64,000 nucleotides of DNA from Gloeopeniophorella convolvens (GCA_022496205.1 WTXD01000013.1:434001-498000), one strand, 5' to 3'. Counted from the first letter of the stretch, positions 45,849 to 58,500 are shown. Notes: generated by a model not told the origin, from the letters alone. Program-made: numbers and translations.

Positions 45849-47565
45849 ATGTCCACCGACTCATCTCCACCCCCTTTCGGCCATCAACTGCGAAAGTACT
45901 TCGGCTTTGAACCCAACTACGTGAATTTGAACCACGGTCACTTATTTTTATCATGCAGCTACTTCCTTCTCAACTTGACACGTAGGCTCCTATGGCTCCG
46001 TTCCCGTGCCAGTCTCCGTTGCTACCGAGAATACCTTCAAATCCATCGAGGGAAATATAGACAGGTTCATCAAATTGCATCTTCCCGAGCACATTCGCCC
46101 GGCAAGACGCCGCATAGCGAAGTTCGTTGGTGCAGGGCCTGACGAAGTCGTGTTCGTCCCGAATGCATCCCACGGGCTCAACACGGTCTTGCGGAATCTT
46201 GTATGGAACAAGGGGGACATCATCGTCGTAGGTGCGATACAGTTGACGCCAATTACTGCATATCCATTTCTGACCTCGCTGAACAGCCACAACTACTTAC
46301 AACTCCATTGAGCGAACAGTGCAGTACATCAGTGATCTGCCGCCTCATCCATCCTTGTCTGTCTTCGAGTTAAAATTTCCGACCACTCATGCGTCTATCG
46401 TCGAGTCGTTCCGACGTCACATTGACGGCCTCGTCTCTAAGCTTCAAGCCTCACAAAAGAGCGTCGCCGACGGAACGAAGCTGAAGATCGTTGTGGTCAT
46501 TGACAGCATCGTTTCTAATCCCGGCGCTTACACTTGCCATGGAAGGAAATGGCTGCCGCCTGCCGCGAGAAGGGTATCCTCACGGTTATAGATGCAGCGC
46601 ATAGCATCGGGCAAGAACCAAACATCAACTTGACAGAGGCTGGGCCTGACTTCTGGGTTTCTGTGAGGCTTGCTCCCCGTTGCCTATTACTCATGCGTGT
46701 TGATCCAACTCTTCTCGCAGAACTGTCACAAGTGGCTGTATGCCATGCGTCCATGTGCTATTCTTTACGTACCCAAACGGTATGCTCTTGTCAGAGATGA
46801 CCATCCAGAGCCTCACGCTTACATGGCCATTATCCTAGCAATCAGCATTTGATTACGTCACCTTTCCCAACACCGTATAGCTATGTATCCCCCCAGGATC
46901 CTCCGGAGAGGCTGCTCGCAGACTCTCATTTCATAGAGATGTTCGGATGTAAGAACCGTGTCTGCACATATATCGGTGCTAACACCATGTGCCATCACCT
47001 CAAAAGGGACGGGAACAACCGACTTCTCCTCTCTGCTCAGTATCCACCCAGGTACGACCGCATCACTTGCCTCCTTGAAGCAGCCGTCAATACTCACACA
47101 ACGAGCACTTCCAGCTCTGGATTTTCGTGAGTGGCTCGGGGGTGAACAAAAAATCACGGACTACTGCCACTCGCTCGCTCTCACTGGAGGCAAGCGGCTC
47201 TCTGAGCTACTCGGGACGCCTCTGCTAGATCCTACGGGCGAGGTCACGTTGAATATGGTCAACGTCGGCCTTCCACTTGCACCAAGCATTCCGAATAATG
47301 CTATCACCCATGAAGCCTTGCTGCGTAATCTGCTGGAAGGATGGCACGTCTCAGCTGCGGTGTATCTCCATAACGGCAGATGGTGGGTAAGAGCGAGCGC
47401 ACAGGTCTGGAATGAGGTGAGTGCACCCCATCACGCTGCAAGTTGGCTGTCACCCATATCGTTATGATACAGCTCTCCGACTTTGAATACCTCGCAAAGG
47501 CTCTGAAAGACTCGTGCGAGAAGTTGGAGCTGAAATACCGCAGGAAGGGCTTGGTGAAGCTCTAA
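45849..47565 (+). CDS. Class V PLP-dependent enzyme (isopenicillin-N-epimerase / Egt2-like)
   Basis: Fold-type I PLP enzyme of aminotransferase class V. Related fungal members act as cysteine desulphurase-like or hercynylcysteine sulphoxide lyase-like enzymes; the substrate here cannot be told. The start MSTDSSPPPFGHQLRKYFG is the first ATG at 45849. Order of motifs: NYVNLNHGSYGSVP (across intron 1), RIAKFVGAGPDEVVFVPNAS, TYNSIERTVQYI, VVVIDSIVSNPGALTLPWKE, VIDAAHSIGQEPN (PLP ring Asp and His), then NCHKWLYAMRPCAILYVPKR with the Schiff-base Lys. The C-terminal domain has FGWTGTTDFSSLLSIHPALP across two introns, REWLGGEQKITDYCHSLAL and RWWVRASAQVWNELSDFEY. The stop at 47563-47565 follows YRRKGLVKL. 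Introns are short and all in phase where checked. The 3' end is adjacent to the GH79 remnant. No targeting signal is present; probably cytosolic. Confidence 0.85.
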
Positions 47566-47714
47566 TGAAACCCTGTTTTGACCTAGAAGGGGGAGCAACT
47601 CGTGTATCTCTTGATACTTGGATCTGTTTCGTGGATAGTCAACAGGCACAATACGCATACCTATCCTTTTCCTTCAAAGGAGCACCAGGACAGCCTCGCT
47701 ACCTGCAATAACTC

Positions 47715-48230
47715 ACTGTCAGCCAACCACAGCGCCTGCCCGAACATATTGGTGACGTTTTCCTTTCCGGAGCACGAGACCGAATTGTATTCACCAACGA
47801 CGAACTCTTCGCCTCGCTCACGAGCGGCAGCGATCTGGGGCTTCCATTGGTCGATGTAGGTCTGAGAGTCTGCTCAGTGAAGACCAGCGGAAAGTGTGCT
47901 GTGGTGCGTACCGTGATGTTGGTGTGATCCACGAGGTGTGCAAGTGTTGCAATGGAGTTCCTCGTTGGGTCGCACGTAGAATACTGATACCTGCAAAAAG
48001 GTGAGAGAGAGCGAGAGCATTATCCCCGAACGTAGACCGCACATATGCTGGTTGAACAGCTTGATTACACCCGTAGTGTCAATTCCTTCATTGATGACAT
48101 CGATAGTAGTCATGGCGGCATTTGGGAAAGGGTCGTCTGCGAAGCTGCCAGCCTGGAATATATGCGCAGGTAAAGAAAGGTTGTGCGATAGCACAGAGGT
48201 CCACCCCAGAAATTGGGCAGTGTAGTCGGA
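47715..48230 (-). pseudogene. Truncated GH79 (beta-glucuronidase-type) remnant
   Basis: Three spliced exons (about 48230-48043, 47990-47912 and 47861-47715) encode a continuous piece of a family 79 glycoside hydrolase. The sequence reads DYTAQFLGWTSVLSHNLSLP, IFQAGSFADDPFPNAAMTT, GIDTTGVIKLFNQHMYQYST, CDPTRNSIATLAHLVDHTN, YIDQWKPQIAAARERGEEFV and VGEYNSVSCSGKENVTNMFG, ending QALWLADS. The joins across the 52-nt and 50-nt introns are perfect, so this was a real gene. Upstream, the N-terminal barrel cannot be found: the frame meets a stop and no clear continuation appears to 48640. Downstream, the expected continuation after LWLADS is missing and the class V enzyme begins to converge. It therefore lacks both ends and cannot make a full enzyme. 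A longer diverged gene with small exons is the alternative. Confidence 0.65.
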
Positions 48231-48649
48231 AGACGCTCAACCAGAAGGGCGACTTCCCCCTGCGTGGTGGTCCGCTTCGTTCCCTACTGGCCGGAGAGCT
48301 GAGCAAGCGCAGTGTCACTATTCCCCCAGAGACTCACGCTCTAGAGCTCGGATTCTGTCCCAACCGGTGTGTTGAGTGCCTGCAGCCGGCTCGTCTCTTG
48401 CGGTAGAGGTGGTGTTGTTACCCATGTTGGTATCCACGACGGATTTCGTTGATTCTGGGAAGGCATTCGGGGACTCGTGTAGAGCTGGTCCACTGGGATG
48501 GATGGAGTTAAATGCGAACGGCAGTGAAGCAGACCACTGCTCACAATGTAGAACGATAGATGCCCCCAGCCTAGAAAGGGTCAAATACAAGAAAAGCGCC
48601 TCACGCATAACTCACAGAACTCTCACTCAATTCGAGTGCGGGTGCGCGT

Positions 48650-49380
48650 GAGGAGTGCCGCAGCTAGCAGCTCTGCATGGTCGACCCAGCCGTCAGGGAG
48701 GCTGTTCAGGACCTGCAGGAGGGAGCCGGGCAAGCTAAAGTAGTCTTGTCAAATCGCATAATGACGGAGGCAGCCCTGGAGAGGATTGGCTCCAACGGGG
48801 CCGTGCTGGTCATGGCTCCAGACCTGTCGGCGACGTGGCAGGCCCGCAGATGATGCGCCACCTGGTCGTGCTCCATCTCGTGCGCGCCCGACGGCTCTGA
48901 CGGCGCATCGCGTTGGTGAGGTAGATCAGACTTGAATTGCTCCTCGCTGATTATGCTGGCTTTCACAAAGTCACTAGTCGGTAGTGATATCTCGAGAATG
49001 CTTTTCACATGAATGTACAGGGTGATCGACTCGCATTCCAGGACTGCAGTTCTTTGGCTTGTACTCCCGACGAAGGCTTTCACGATGAATTCAGCAAGCG
49101 CTGCGAGAAAGGGCTTGATTAGATCTGGATTCTAGCGAATCAGTTGCCCTACTTCGGAGGTGACGATAGACTGTGTGCCGATGCGAAAAGGTATGTGATC
49201 TCCTCGCGTCTGTGGCAAGGCCAGAGTCGGAGCCGGTGTGAGAGTGCGATGCCATGTGAGCCGGTCAGAATTCACGATTATTCTGAGGTCCCTGTTGTGT
49301 AGGGAGTGATGGAAAGGGTCCGTTGCATGTCTTGGGATGAGCATACACGCTGAAACTTACGTAGAGCAGCATGATGAGTG
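48650..49380 (-). other. Coding-like minus-strand stretch, unassigned
   Basis: Several frames look like exons but do not match a family I know. One encodes IGTQSIVTSEVGQLI and another, after a likely acceptor near 49100, LAEFIVKAFVGSTSQRTAV with LECESITLYIHVKSILEIS. A third ends LPDGWVDHAELLAAALLTR before a TGA at about 48652. The pieces suggest one gene with short introns, but the phases do not join cleanly, so it may be decayed. It lies between the GH79 remnant and the GYP1 promoter, and could even be its diverged upstream neighbour. Confidence 0.25.
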
Positions 49381-49490
49381 AACGGGGGTGTCGCGGGTCC
49401 TGTCATGTAATAGCAATGCTGCGAGTCGGAACAAAGAGACAAACTCTGCAGGTCTGCGCTCGACGTTGAGAGAAAGATCGCACTCGAGAA

Positions 49491-51594
49491 ATGGCAGCTC
49501 GCCCACCACCAACACGGCCCCACATCGGTCTCAACCCTTCTCCCCACTTTTCCTACTCGATCACAGAATGGGGCGAGGACGACGCCTGGGACAGCGCCTC
49601 CGACTCAGAGTCTGCCTCCAACACCCCACAGCAGCCGCAACAACAGCCCGCATGGACCCGCTCAGCTCCCGCCCGCACCACCCCAGCATCTCCCGCAGCC
49701 GCGCCCCCCGCCACGGCGCCCCGACCCGTCCCCCGCAGCGGCGCGCAGAAAAGCCAAAACAGCTCCAGCTCGACCCTCGCCTTTTCCTACACCCACGTCA
49801 GCGTCCCCAGCCCGGGCTCCTCCTACCCGTCCCACGCCGACGCGCCCCTCCCCTCCCGCAACGGCTGGACCATCGTGCCCAAGGCCGGCGAGCGCCCCGA
49901 CGACGACCCCGACCACGAGCCCGCCACCGCGGGGGACGACCCCGCGATGGTCTTTGGCGATCTCGAGGCCGAGTTTGTCGACATGCCCGTCCTGCCGCGC
50001 GCGCGCCCGGACGCCGCGTGCGTCCGTGCGGATGCAGCAGAGATCGCGAGCGGTACGTGCGCGCCCCCGGCAGCTGCGCCCTGTGCTGAGCCGTGCGCAT
50101 ACATCATACACAGACCCCCTGCGCCTGCTCCGGCGGCCCCCGCCGCACCACGCGCGCGCGGCGTCCTCGTCCGCGTCCGCGTCCCCCGCGCGCCGCTCGC
50201 GCTCCGCGTCGCCGCACTACGGCGAGCCGTCGGAGAAGCTGAAGCGCGAAGAGTCGATCCGGACGAACCGGCGGAACAAGTTTGTGGACTGCCTCGCGCG
50301 CGAGGACGTCGACATGGGTGCGTCGCGCGCTCCTGATTATGTGTAGTGCGGTGCGCTGATCGATGCGCGCGCGCGTGGGGCTGCTACAGCTGAGCTGCGC
50401 AAGCTCGCGTGGTCGGGGATTCCGGATGACCTGCGCCCGCTGGCGTGGCAGCTGCTCTTGGTGCGTCCCAGGTTGCGTCGCGCAGGGCTGAGCCTCATCC
50501 ACGTGCGCAGGGATACCTCCCGCTCGCGACGCGCCTGCGCGCCTCCACGCTGGAGCGGAAGCGCGGCGAGTACCAGTCGCTCGTCGAGCTGACCTTTGCC
50601 AAGGGCAAGGACGGGCTGGACCAGCAGATCTGGCACCAGATCGAGATCGACGTCCCGCGGACGCGGCCCGGCGTGCAGCTGTGGATGCACGCCGCGACGC
50701 AGCGCGTACGGTGCCCCCCTGCTGCCCTCCCGCGCACCCCCCGGCTGACCCGCTGCGCAGTGTCTAGAGCGCATCCTGTACGTCTGGGCGATCCGCCACC
50801 CCGCGAGCGGGTACGTGCAGGGCATCAACGACCTCGCGACGCCCTTCTTCCAGGTCTTCCTCTCCGCCTACGTCGGTGCGTGTCCCGCTCGCCCTACCCT
50901 CCACCCTGACCCCCGACCCCCCGCCCAGACGCGGACCCCGAGGACGTCGACCCGGCGATCCTGCCCGCGCGCGTGCTCGCTGCAGCCGAGGCAGACGCGT
51001 TCTGGTGCCTCTCGCGCCTGCTCGACGGGATCCAGGACAACTACATCTCGGCGCAGCCGGGGATCCAGCGCAGCGTGCGGCGCATGGCGGAGCTCGTCGC
51101 GCGCATCGACGCGCCGCTCGCGGAGCACCTCGCCGCGCAGGGCGTCGAGTTTATGCAGTTTGCGTTCCGGTGGATGAACTGCCTGCTCATGCGCGAGATC
51201 AGCGTGCGGAACACCGTGCGCATGTGGGACACGTATTTGGTGCGTGCGCCGCCGCGGTCGCCTGTTGAGGCTTGAGGTGTGCTGATTGGTTGCTGTGGGG
51301 GTGGGTGCGGGTGCAGGCGGAGGGCGCGGACGCGTTCTCGCAGTTCCACCTGTACGTGTGCTCGGCGTTCCTCGTCCGGTGGAGCGACAAGCTCCGCGAG
51401 ATGGACTTTCAGGTGCGTCGCTCAGATGCCTGTGTTCGGGGTGCGCTGACCCGGCCGCGCAGGGCATCATCATGTTCCTGCAGTCGCTGCCGACGCAGGA
51501 CTGGACGGACCACGAGATCGAGATGCTGCTCAGCCAGGCGTTCGTGCTCAACTCGATCTGGCACAACGCGCAGAGCCACTTTTCCGGCAAGTGA
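49491..51594 (+). CDS. GYP1: TBC-domain Rab GTPase-activating protein (Gyp1 family)
   Basis: GTPase-activating protein for Ypt1/Rab1-type GTPases at the Golgi. The start MAARPPPTRPHIGLNPSPHF (ATG at 49491) opens a long disordered N-terminal region (~230 residues, Pro/Ser/Ala-rich). The TBC domain starts at EKLKREESIRTNRRNKFVDC. It continues LRKLAWSGIPDDLRPLAWQ, GYLPLATRLRASTLERKRGE and the arginine-finger motif IEIDVPRTRPGVQLWM. Then comes LERILYVWAIRHPASGYVQG, which holds the glutamine finger YVQG. The tail helices are ADAFWCLSRLLDGIQDNYIS, QGVEFMQFAFRWMNCLLMRE, LREMDFQGIIMFLQSLPTQD and FVLNSIWHNAQSHFSGK (stop at 51592-51594). Both catalytic fingers are intact. About eight short introns are present and the joins were checked in phase around the TBC core. 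Family membership is certain; Rab specificity is by homology. Confidence 0.9.
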
Positions 51595-51839
51595 CCCCGG
51601 CGCCTCTGCACTGCATTCACGGCTGTTTCGTCTCCCCCCTGCTTTTTCACGCTTGTTTCTGTTCTCTCGCTGTCGCTTGGTTGGCCGGAGGGAGCACTGG
51701 CACTGTATACTTTCCATGCACGCACGAGTCTGTACCACGAAAATAATACCGTGCGGGGTGTGTGGATGTGTGGTATATCATCATCACCCAGAGCAGAGCA
51801 GAGAACAGACACGAAGTACTGAGTACAGAAAGCAAGCGC

Positions 51840-54096
51840 TCACTGCGCCCCCTGCACGTGCGCGACCTCGCGCTCGAGCGCCTCGGCCATCTCCGCCGCC
51901 GCCGCCTCGCTCGCGACGCGCAGGCGGTACTGCACCGTCTGCGGCGCGCCGCCCGGCTCGTGCGCCGCGGCGTGCCCCGTAAACGCGACCGTCTTTCCCG
52001 TGCGCTTCGGCGCGAGGCCGGGGTAGATGCGGAAGTTCTGCAGTGCGCGTGAGTGTGAATGAGTGTGAGTGAGTGTGAATGTGTGGGCGGGACGCACGAC
52101 GAGGATCTTGCCCGTGCTGTTCGAGCGCACGATTGCGCGCCGCGCGCCGCTGTCCTTGTGCTTCTTCAGCCGGAGCATGCCTGCGCGCACACGTCAGCCC
52201 AGGCCCCATACGCGACTCGCGCAGAGAGGAACGCGGGACGCACCGACGCCCATGTCCGCCCACACCGGCTGCTGCTCGCGGTCCACAGAGTACTTGTACA
52301 CCTTCGTCTTGACCGTATACGTCGTCTCCTCGTCCTCCTCGCCCTCGCCCTCCCCGCCACCGCCACCCTCACCACCCCCGCCCGCGTCCTCGTCCTGCGA
52401 GCCCTCCGTCGCGGGCGTGTCCCCGCGCGGCTCGGGCGTCGCCGTCGCCGCCGCGCGCGCGGGCGAGCCGAACGAGAAGCCGATGCTGCTGCTGCCCGCC
52501 TTGGCCGGCGGCGGGGAGCCACCCGCGCCCGCGACCTTCCCGCCTGCCGCCGCGACGCCAAAGCCAAACGGCGCGGGCGATGGTGCAGCGGCGGCGCCGA
52601 ACGCGAAGGGCGACGCGGCGGGCGGCGCGCCGAACGCGCTGCTGCTGCTGCCGAACGGCGCGGCGTCCTTGTCGGCGGCGGGCTTGGCGCCGAAGATGCT
52701 CGACGAGGCGCCGCCGGCGCTGCTGTCGCCGAAGAGCTTCGCGCCGGAGGGGATGTTGAACGTGAACGACGAGGGCGCAGGCACAGGTGTGGGTTTGTCC
52801 TTTTTGTCCTCTAGGCCCTCGGCGTCCTTGTCTTTGGCCGCGTCCTGCCCGAATAGCGAGCCCGAGCTTGTTACCTTGGGCGCGGCACCGAAGAGCGAGC
52901 TCGTTGTGCTCGACCCGCTGCCGCCGAACGAGAAGCCAGTCGGCGCCCCGCCACCGCCGCCACCAAACGAGAACGCAGACTTGGGCGGCGGGGGCGCGTC
53001 TGCGTCTGCCGGCTTGCCAAATGGCGCGGACGAGGTAGAGGAGGGCGCGCCGAAGAGCGACGACGATGGCGCGGGCGCGGGCGCCGAGGGGAGGCTGAAC
53101 GGGGACGGCGACTTGCTCGCGGGCGCGGGGGTGAAGCCGCCGCTCCCAGGTGCAGACGCCGCGGGGCCTGTGCCCGGCGGGGGCGTGAGCGCGGAAAAGC
53201 CAGCAAAGGCCGCGGGCGGCGCAGGCATCGCCGCGGGTGCAGGTGCAGATGGCTTCCCGAAGGTGGGCGCTGCCGCCGGGGCAGGCTTGCTCGCCGCGGC
53301 CGCGGGTTTGGGGTCGTATTCCTGGCGCACGGAGATGCGGTGATTTTTGTACTGCTCGAGCACGTCCGAGATGTCGACGAACGGGTCGCTCTCGACGGCC
53401 TTGGACACGGCGGAGAGGAAGGACGCGTTGAGCCCGCGCAGGGAGGTGTAGTACTTGAGCGCGTCCTCGTCCGTGTCGCCGGAGGCGGCGGGCGTGGCCG
53501 CCTCGGGCGCCGCAGCCGGTTTGGCGCCCGCGGTGGAGGAGGGGCCGAGGAAGGACGCGAATTTTTTGGCCGCGTTGGACGCGGAGTCTGATACGACGGG
53601 CGCGGGGGCAGGCGCTGCTGCCGCTGGCTTGGCGGGCGCGAACGAGAACGAGGACGGGGCGCCGCTGGACGCGCCGAACCCGCTAAAGGAGCCGAATTTC
53701 GGCGGTGGCGTGGGCTGCACGGCGCGAATAGATAAGCAGGGTGTGTAAGAGAGGGGGGGGGGGGGGCGTACGGCGGCGTTGCTGGCTGGTGTGGGCGTGG
53801 GTGCTGCCGGGGCGGGCACCGGGGCGGCGGCAGACGCGACGGCGGGGCTCCGTCTGGGGAGACCCCTTATTCTGCGAGGTCGCGGACGTCGGACGATGCA
53901 TTAGCAAGGAGGTCGGGAACACGCACTGCCGCCGACCGAGCTCGGCGTCGCTCGCTTTGGGCATGCCGGTCCCTTGGACTTCCTGGACGTGTCAAGGTCA
54001 GACTGGCGCGAAAGGGCGTAAGAGTTGTGTGTGCACCTCGATCTCATCGTCTGGGTCGTCGTCCTTTGCGATTTGTCTGTCTGCGCCGCGCTTCAT
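51840..54096 (-). CDS. NUP2: Nup50/Nup2-type nucleoporin with FG repeats and a Ran-binding domain
   Basis: Nuclear-basket nucleoporin that helps release importin cargo and recycle karyopherin. The start MKRGADRQIAKDDDPDDEIE (ATG at 54096) and the next exons EVQGTGMPKASDAELGRRQ and IRGLPRRSPAVASA form the Nup50 N-terminal importin-alpha-binding region. The middle (~350 residues) is low complexity with FG and FGAP-type repeats such as SLFGAPSSTSS, FSFGGSGSSTT and SIFGAKPAAD. A helical part, YYTSLRGLNASFLSAVSKAV with FVDISDVLEQYKNHRISVRQ, sits between them. After an acidic Gly/Glu stretch comes the RanBP1-type domain: YTVKTKVYKYSVDREQQPVW, GMLRLKKHKDSGARRAIVRS, NFRIYPGLAPKRTGKTVAFT and VQYRLRVASEAAAAEMAEAL, ending EVAHVQGAQ (stop at 51840-51842). 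One intron (near 53768) has a 14-nt C run right after the donor. The symbol follows the yeast family name. Confidence 0.88.
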
Positions 54097-55586
54097 TGGA
54101 GAAAGACAAGAGTGAGATTGCAGAGGGAGTGGCAAAGTTGGACGCGGTGACGCGCCGCCACAGCGTGTTCGATATGCTTATGTCAGCCATGTCCCGGACA
54201 CGCTCTGTTACCTCACTCTACTTACGGTGACATGACAGCCTTGTTGCCAACCACGACGCCACGTTGTGCTCGCTGCACAGAAAAACGTCCTGCTTCCCGA
54301 CTCGGATGCCTCTCTCGCTAGAATCTGCTCATTAATCTCCCACTTGTGTCCTCTTTCATTTCCTCGTGATTGCCCGCTTGTCTTTCCGGTGTCTATCAAC
54401 TCGTCAAGCGGTCCCGGTCACAGACGGCCTCTGCTCTTCCAAAGGCTCTGCTTCCTTCCGGACAGTTACTCAATCTGGCCGGGTGTCCTGTTGGCATCAC
54501 ACCATACTCTTTTGAACGGGCCGAAGTCCAGTCAGCGTTTATACGTTACGTGCGGTCCGTCATGCTGGGAAATCCTATTTTATCCTCAACGCGGCTATGT
54601 AGGCATGCCAGAGCCAAGCGGGATGGCGACTTTCCCCCCGTCGCTATCCACGCCAATTATGGTGCCGCGATATTCGCACTTCTCGTCACCCCCCGCGCAG
54701 CCCAAACGTCGTTCCAGCCCGGTGACGAGAGGGCGTTCTGATGGGCTTGACACCGCCGGGCGATACGGGGTAGGAGCTTCTCCACCTAGGCCTCCAAGAG
54801 GACCCCACACGGGACGTCGACCTTCTCAAAGTGCGACGATCTGCCGGGATGGACGCGGATCGCGAAATGAGCTTGATGAGCCAGCGTGGCAGCGTGGCGG
54901 CACTTTGCGAATAGCGGTGCCGTCGATGTGCTAGGCTGACCCACCAGAGAATGCGAGATCGTCTCGGGGGTATGTTATGTTACGCTCTGCTGGCCCAGCT
55001 GTGCGGCGGGCGATTACGATCCCAGGGCAATCGGCAAAGCGAGTCGTAACAATGTGACGATGTCATGCTGCGCTCATTGCAGAGTACAACCGCGCTGAGT
55101 TTGGCCGTGTTGGCCCCTCCCCAGCTCTCGCGCGAAGATATCAAGGTTAGCGCGGTGCCGGCATGAGGAGCTGAGAGCGTGTGAGAGCGATGATATGGAT
55201 GGATGGCCAAGGAGATAAGCCGCTGTTGACCGGTGACCCTTCTCGCGCGCTCTGCGACAGCAACCCCGGTTGGACGGATAGACGCGTGTTGGAAAGTGGC
55301 GTGTAGCAAAGGCGTTGGGGTAGCTGATCACCGAGCAGCACAGGCAGGAGGGAGTGCAGGGCGGGATGTGGCGCCACTAGAGTCGAGCACATGCAGAAGC
55401 TAAGAACGACGACGAGAAGGCCATATTCTGTGTTGTAGTGGACCAAGAGTAGTTGTTCAATGACGGGACCTAGCTTTCGGAGGAGGCGGTGGAGCCGAGC
55501 GACCGAAATTGAAAGAGCCGCCCTGTTTAGACGCCCGGCACATCCTTGCTCGTCTCCTCCCTTCCCTCTCTTCTCCTTCCGCCGCC
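54097..55586. other. Divergent intergenic region between NUP2 and MGA2 (1.5 kb)
   Basis: Gap between divergent genes. A plus-strand frame from the ATG at 54605 (MPEPSGMATFPPSLSTPIMV, ~109 residues, ending near 54934) reads as a Pro/Ser/Arg-rich peptide of no known family and is probably not a gene. It is likely promoter and 5' UTR sequence. Confidence 0.35.
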
Positions 55587-58500
55587 ATGTCCCAGTCATC
55601 CCGCACAGCGACGGGCTCGCGTTCGCCCTCGCCCACGACGCCCTCGACTCCAGACTCGGCCGACAACGTCCAGGTAACGCCCTTCCGCAACAACATTGAC
55701 CTCTCCACGTGGTACAAGACGCTCTCCAACGACCCGACCTCGGCGTCTTCGGCCTACTGGGACAACCCATCCCCACGCTTCTTCAACCCTTCCAAGGAGG
55801 AGGACGCCAATATCCTCTCCCTGGACGACCTTATCCAGGACTACGCGTATGACGAGTGTGTTGCGTCGTTTCTCCCTCACACGTGGTCTCATATCCGCCA
55901 CGTTCTAGTTCCTCTCCCGCAGGTCTACCAACTGCCGGCGTCTCTCTCACCATCTCCAACGTCCCCTCCACTCCCTCTCTAATCTCCCCCAGCGTCTCTC
56001 CCGCCCAGCCCCCCATGGACGCCTCCACCTCGTCCGCAGTCACAATGGTCCCACCACGCGCGCCCATATCCCCAACCAAGCCAGTACCGCCCCCCGCGTC
56101 GCAACCCCGGAAAAAGAATCCTTCCGCCTCCCAGACAGTGGTGTACCCTCCAAAGGAGTCCTGCTCAAAGTGCGCCCCTCTAGACGTAATTGTTACCCTG
56201 CGATAAGACCGCTCATCTACCGCTCAATAGCCTTGCCATCATGATTCCCAGCATCCCAGAGGGTGGTACAAAGTCGCGCGTCGAGACGCAAGTTCGTGTC
56301 ACGGTCGACCTCGCATATGCGAGCTCTTCCTCGGGAGAACAGCCCGCGTCGTACGATCGCGTCGGTTCGTGGAAGTGGCTGAGGCTGCCTAAAGGTACCG
56401 CGACAAAGAAGCGAACACGCAAGGAGGGAAAGATCGGTGCGTCGGTCTCATACAGGCCTCCCGATCAATACCCACGCCTGTCATAGACCCAGTGGTAGAA
56501 GACACCCTGCAGCTCGGGGTGGAGATTACCTGCGCATCTCCGCCTCACTCGCGTGTGGTGTGCTGCTCTAGCTGCCAGGGTCGCGAGGTAAGAGTTTACC
56601 TTTGTATCCCCGGATGGCTTTGCGTTGAGCTCCCGCAAAGGCGAAGCGTGTCGCGCGAAAACTTGCGCAGCGCGTGCGCCCTCAACGGCACGACTCGGAT
56701 TCACCGGAAGCTGCGAATGCCGTGGCTAACGGCACTTCCGAACCCTTCAATATCGTTCAATTCAATTGCCCTGAGGTGCTTAGCTTCTCCTCGGGCACTG
56801 TTGTGTTCCCGCTGCGCATTACCTGTTATTGCCGTCATCACCGCGAGCGCGTCGGTTTCCACGTGCACTTCACTATGTCCGACCACACCGGCCGCGTCGT
56901 TGGCACTGGGACAACCCATCCTATCATGATCACTGACGATCATAAAAGCACGGGGGCGAACGCCAAGCAGCCCGCTGCTGCTCAAGAGGTCGACTGGTTC
57001 CAGGTACCAGGCGAATCTTTGGAGAAGGCGACGTCTTCTAAGCGCAAGCAATCTCACACCCCCGAGACCTTGGACCAAGGCAAGAAGAGGCTCAAGGTGC
57101 ACACTACTTCTCGCGCCGAATCTCATGGCATTTCTCGCAAGAGCAGCTCGGGCAGTCTGAACTCACCCTCACTTTTCACGTCTGCGCTTCCGACCCGGGC
57201 TACGACACCTTCTCAGATTACCAGCTCAGGACCTCCGAGCCAGTTCAGTGGCACGGCTCCGCCATCACCTCGCATATCCGACAACTTCATCATCCAGAAT
57301 GCGGAAACATTCTTGCCTTCGCCGAGGTCGTCGGTCGCCTCTCCTGGCGGGCCTGAGCCTACTATCCTGGACACATCTGAGATGCCTATGTCGACCCAGC
57401 CACTCCTCGACATGACGCCCCTGGCCATGGCGGAGCGCACCGTCTCGCCATCTGCGTTCCTACCCACTGCGCCACCGTCGCCTGCCACCCTCCCTATGCC
57501 GCATTATCCGTCTCTGCAGGATACGCTCGCCCCGGCACCGCTTCCATTCATGTTCTTCCCTGAGCCTTCACCGATGACACCGATCCCTCAGCCCCGCATC
57601 CACCGCCTCATCCCATCTTCGGGTCCGATCATTGGCGGAATCGAGGTTACAGTGCTCGGCTCGAATTTCCATCCATCGCTGCAGCTCAACTGCATTTTCG
57701 GCGATGTCATGGCGAGCTCCACCCAGCGCTGGAGCGACAACACGCTCGTGTGCATTCTGCCGCCGCGTGCGATGTCGGGCGTCGTTGCTGTGTGGTTCAA
57801 TGGCCTGCAAAAGGAAGAAGACGGTACTCCGCCGTGCCTGTTCACTTACACTGATGAGTCGGACCGTGCATTGTCTGTTCCGTTTCTCGGCCCTTTCGGT
57901 ATTGTTTGTTGATGTTGATGTGTCTGCAGGATGGAGCTGGCGCTTCAGGTCGTCGGTCTCAAGATGACAGGCAAGCTTGAAGATGCGAAGAGTGTCGCCA
58001 TGCGGATTGTCGGCCCGGCGAATGAGGAGGGTCCGATTAGCTCCAATGCGCCCAGCGCCATGCAGTTAGCAGCCGAAAGTATCTCCCTCGATGTCCGCTC
58101 CGCGCTGCACCACATGGGCCCCGGCACTGGACTCGAGAAGATGCTCATCGACCTCTTGTCGCTTCTCGATGTCCAGATCGAGACACCATCAAAGGTGACG
58201 CTCGCCAAGGCGATGGAGCACAAGACGCCGGGTGGCCAGACGCTGCTGCACTTTGCCGCTTTCCTCAAATACCCAGAGCTCATCGGCTTCTTGCTCGAGC
58301 ACGAGGTCGACAAGGACGCGCGAGACCACAACGGCTACACGGCTTTGCACTTTGCCAGCTTTGTCGGCTCGCAGGAGTGTGCTGCCATTCTCCTCGACGC
58401 AGGAGCCGATGTGGAGATCGTCGACGTCCACGGCAAGACTGCCGAAGAGCTGGCCGATTTCAGCTTTGCAGACCTGGAGCCGGCCGAGTCGGTCGCGGAC

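Noticed and set aside
54266..54934. 222-residue plus-strand open frame in the NUP2/MGA2 gap
   Set aside because: It begins at a GTG; the first ATG gives only ~109 residues of low-complexity Pro/Ser/Arg sequence. No family match.
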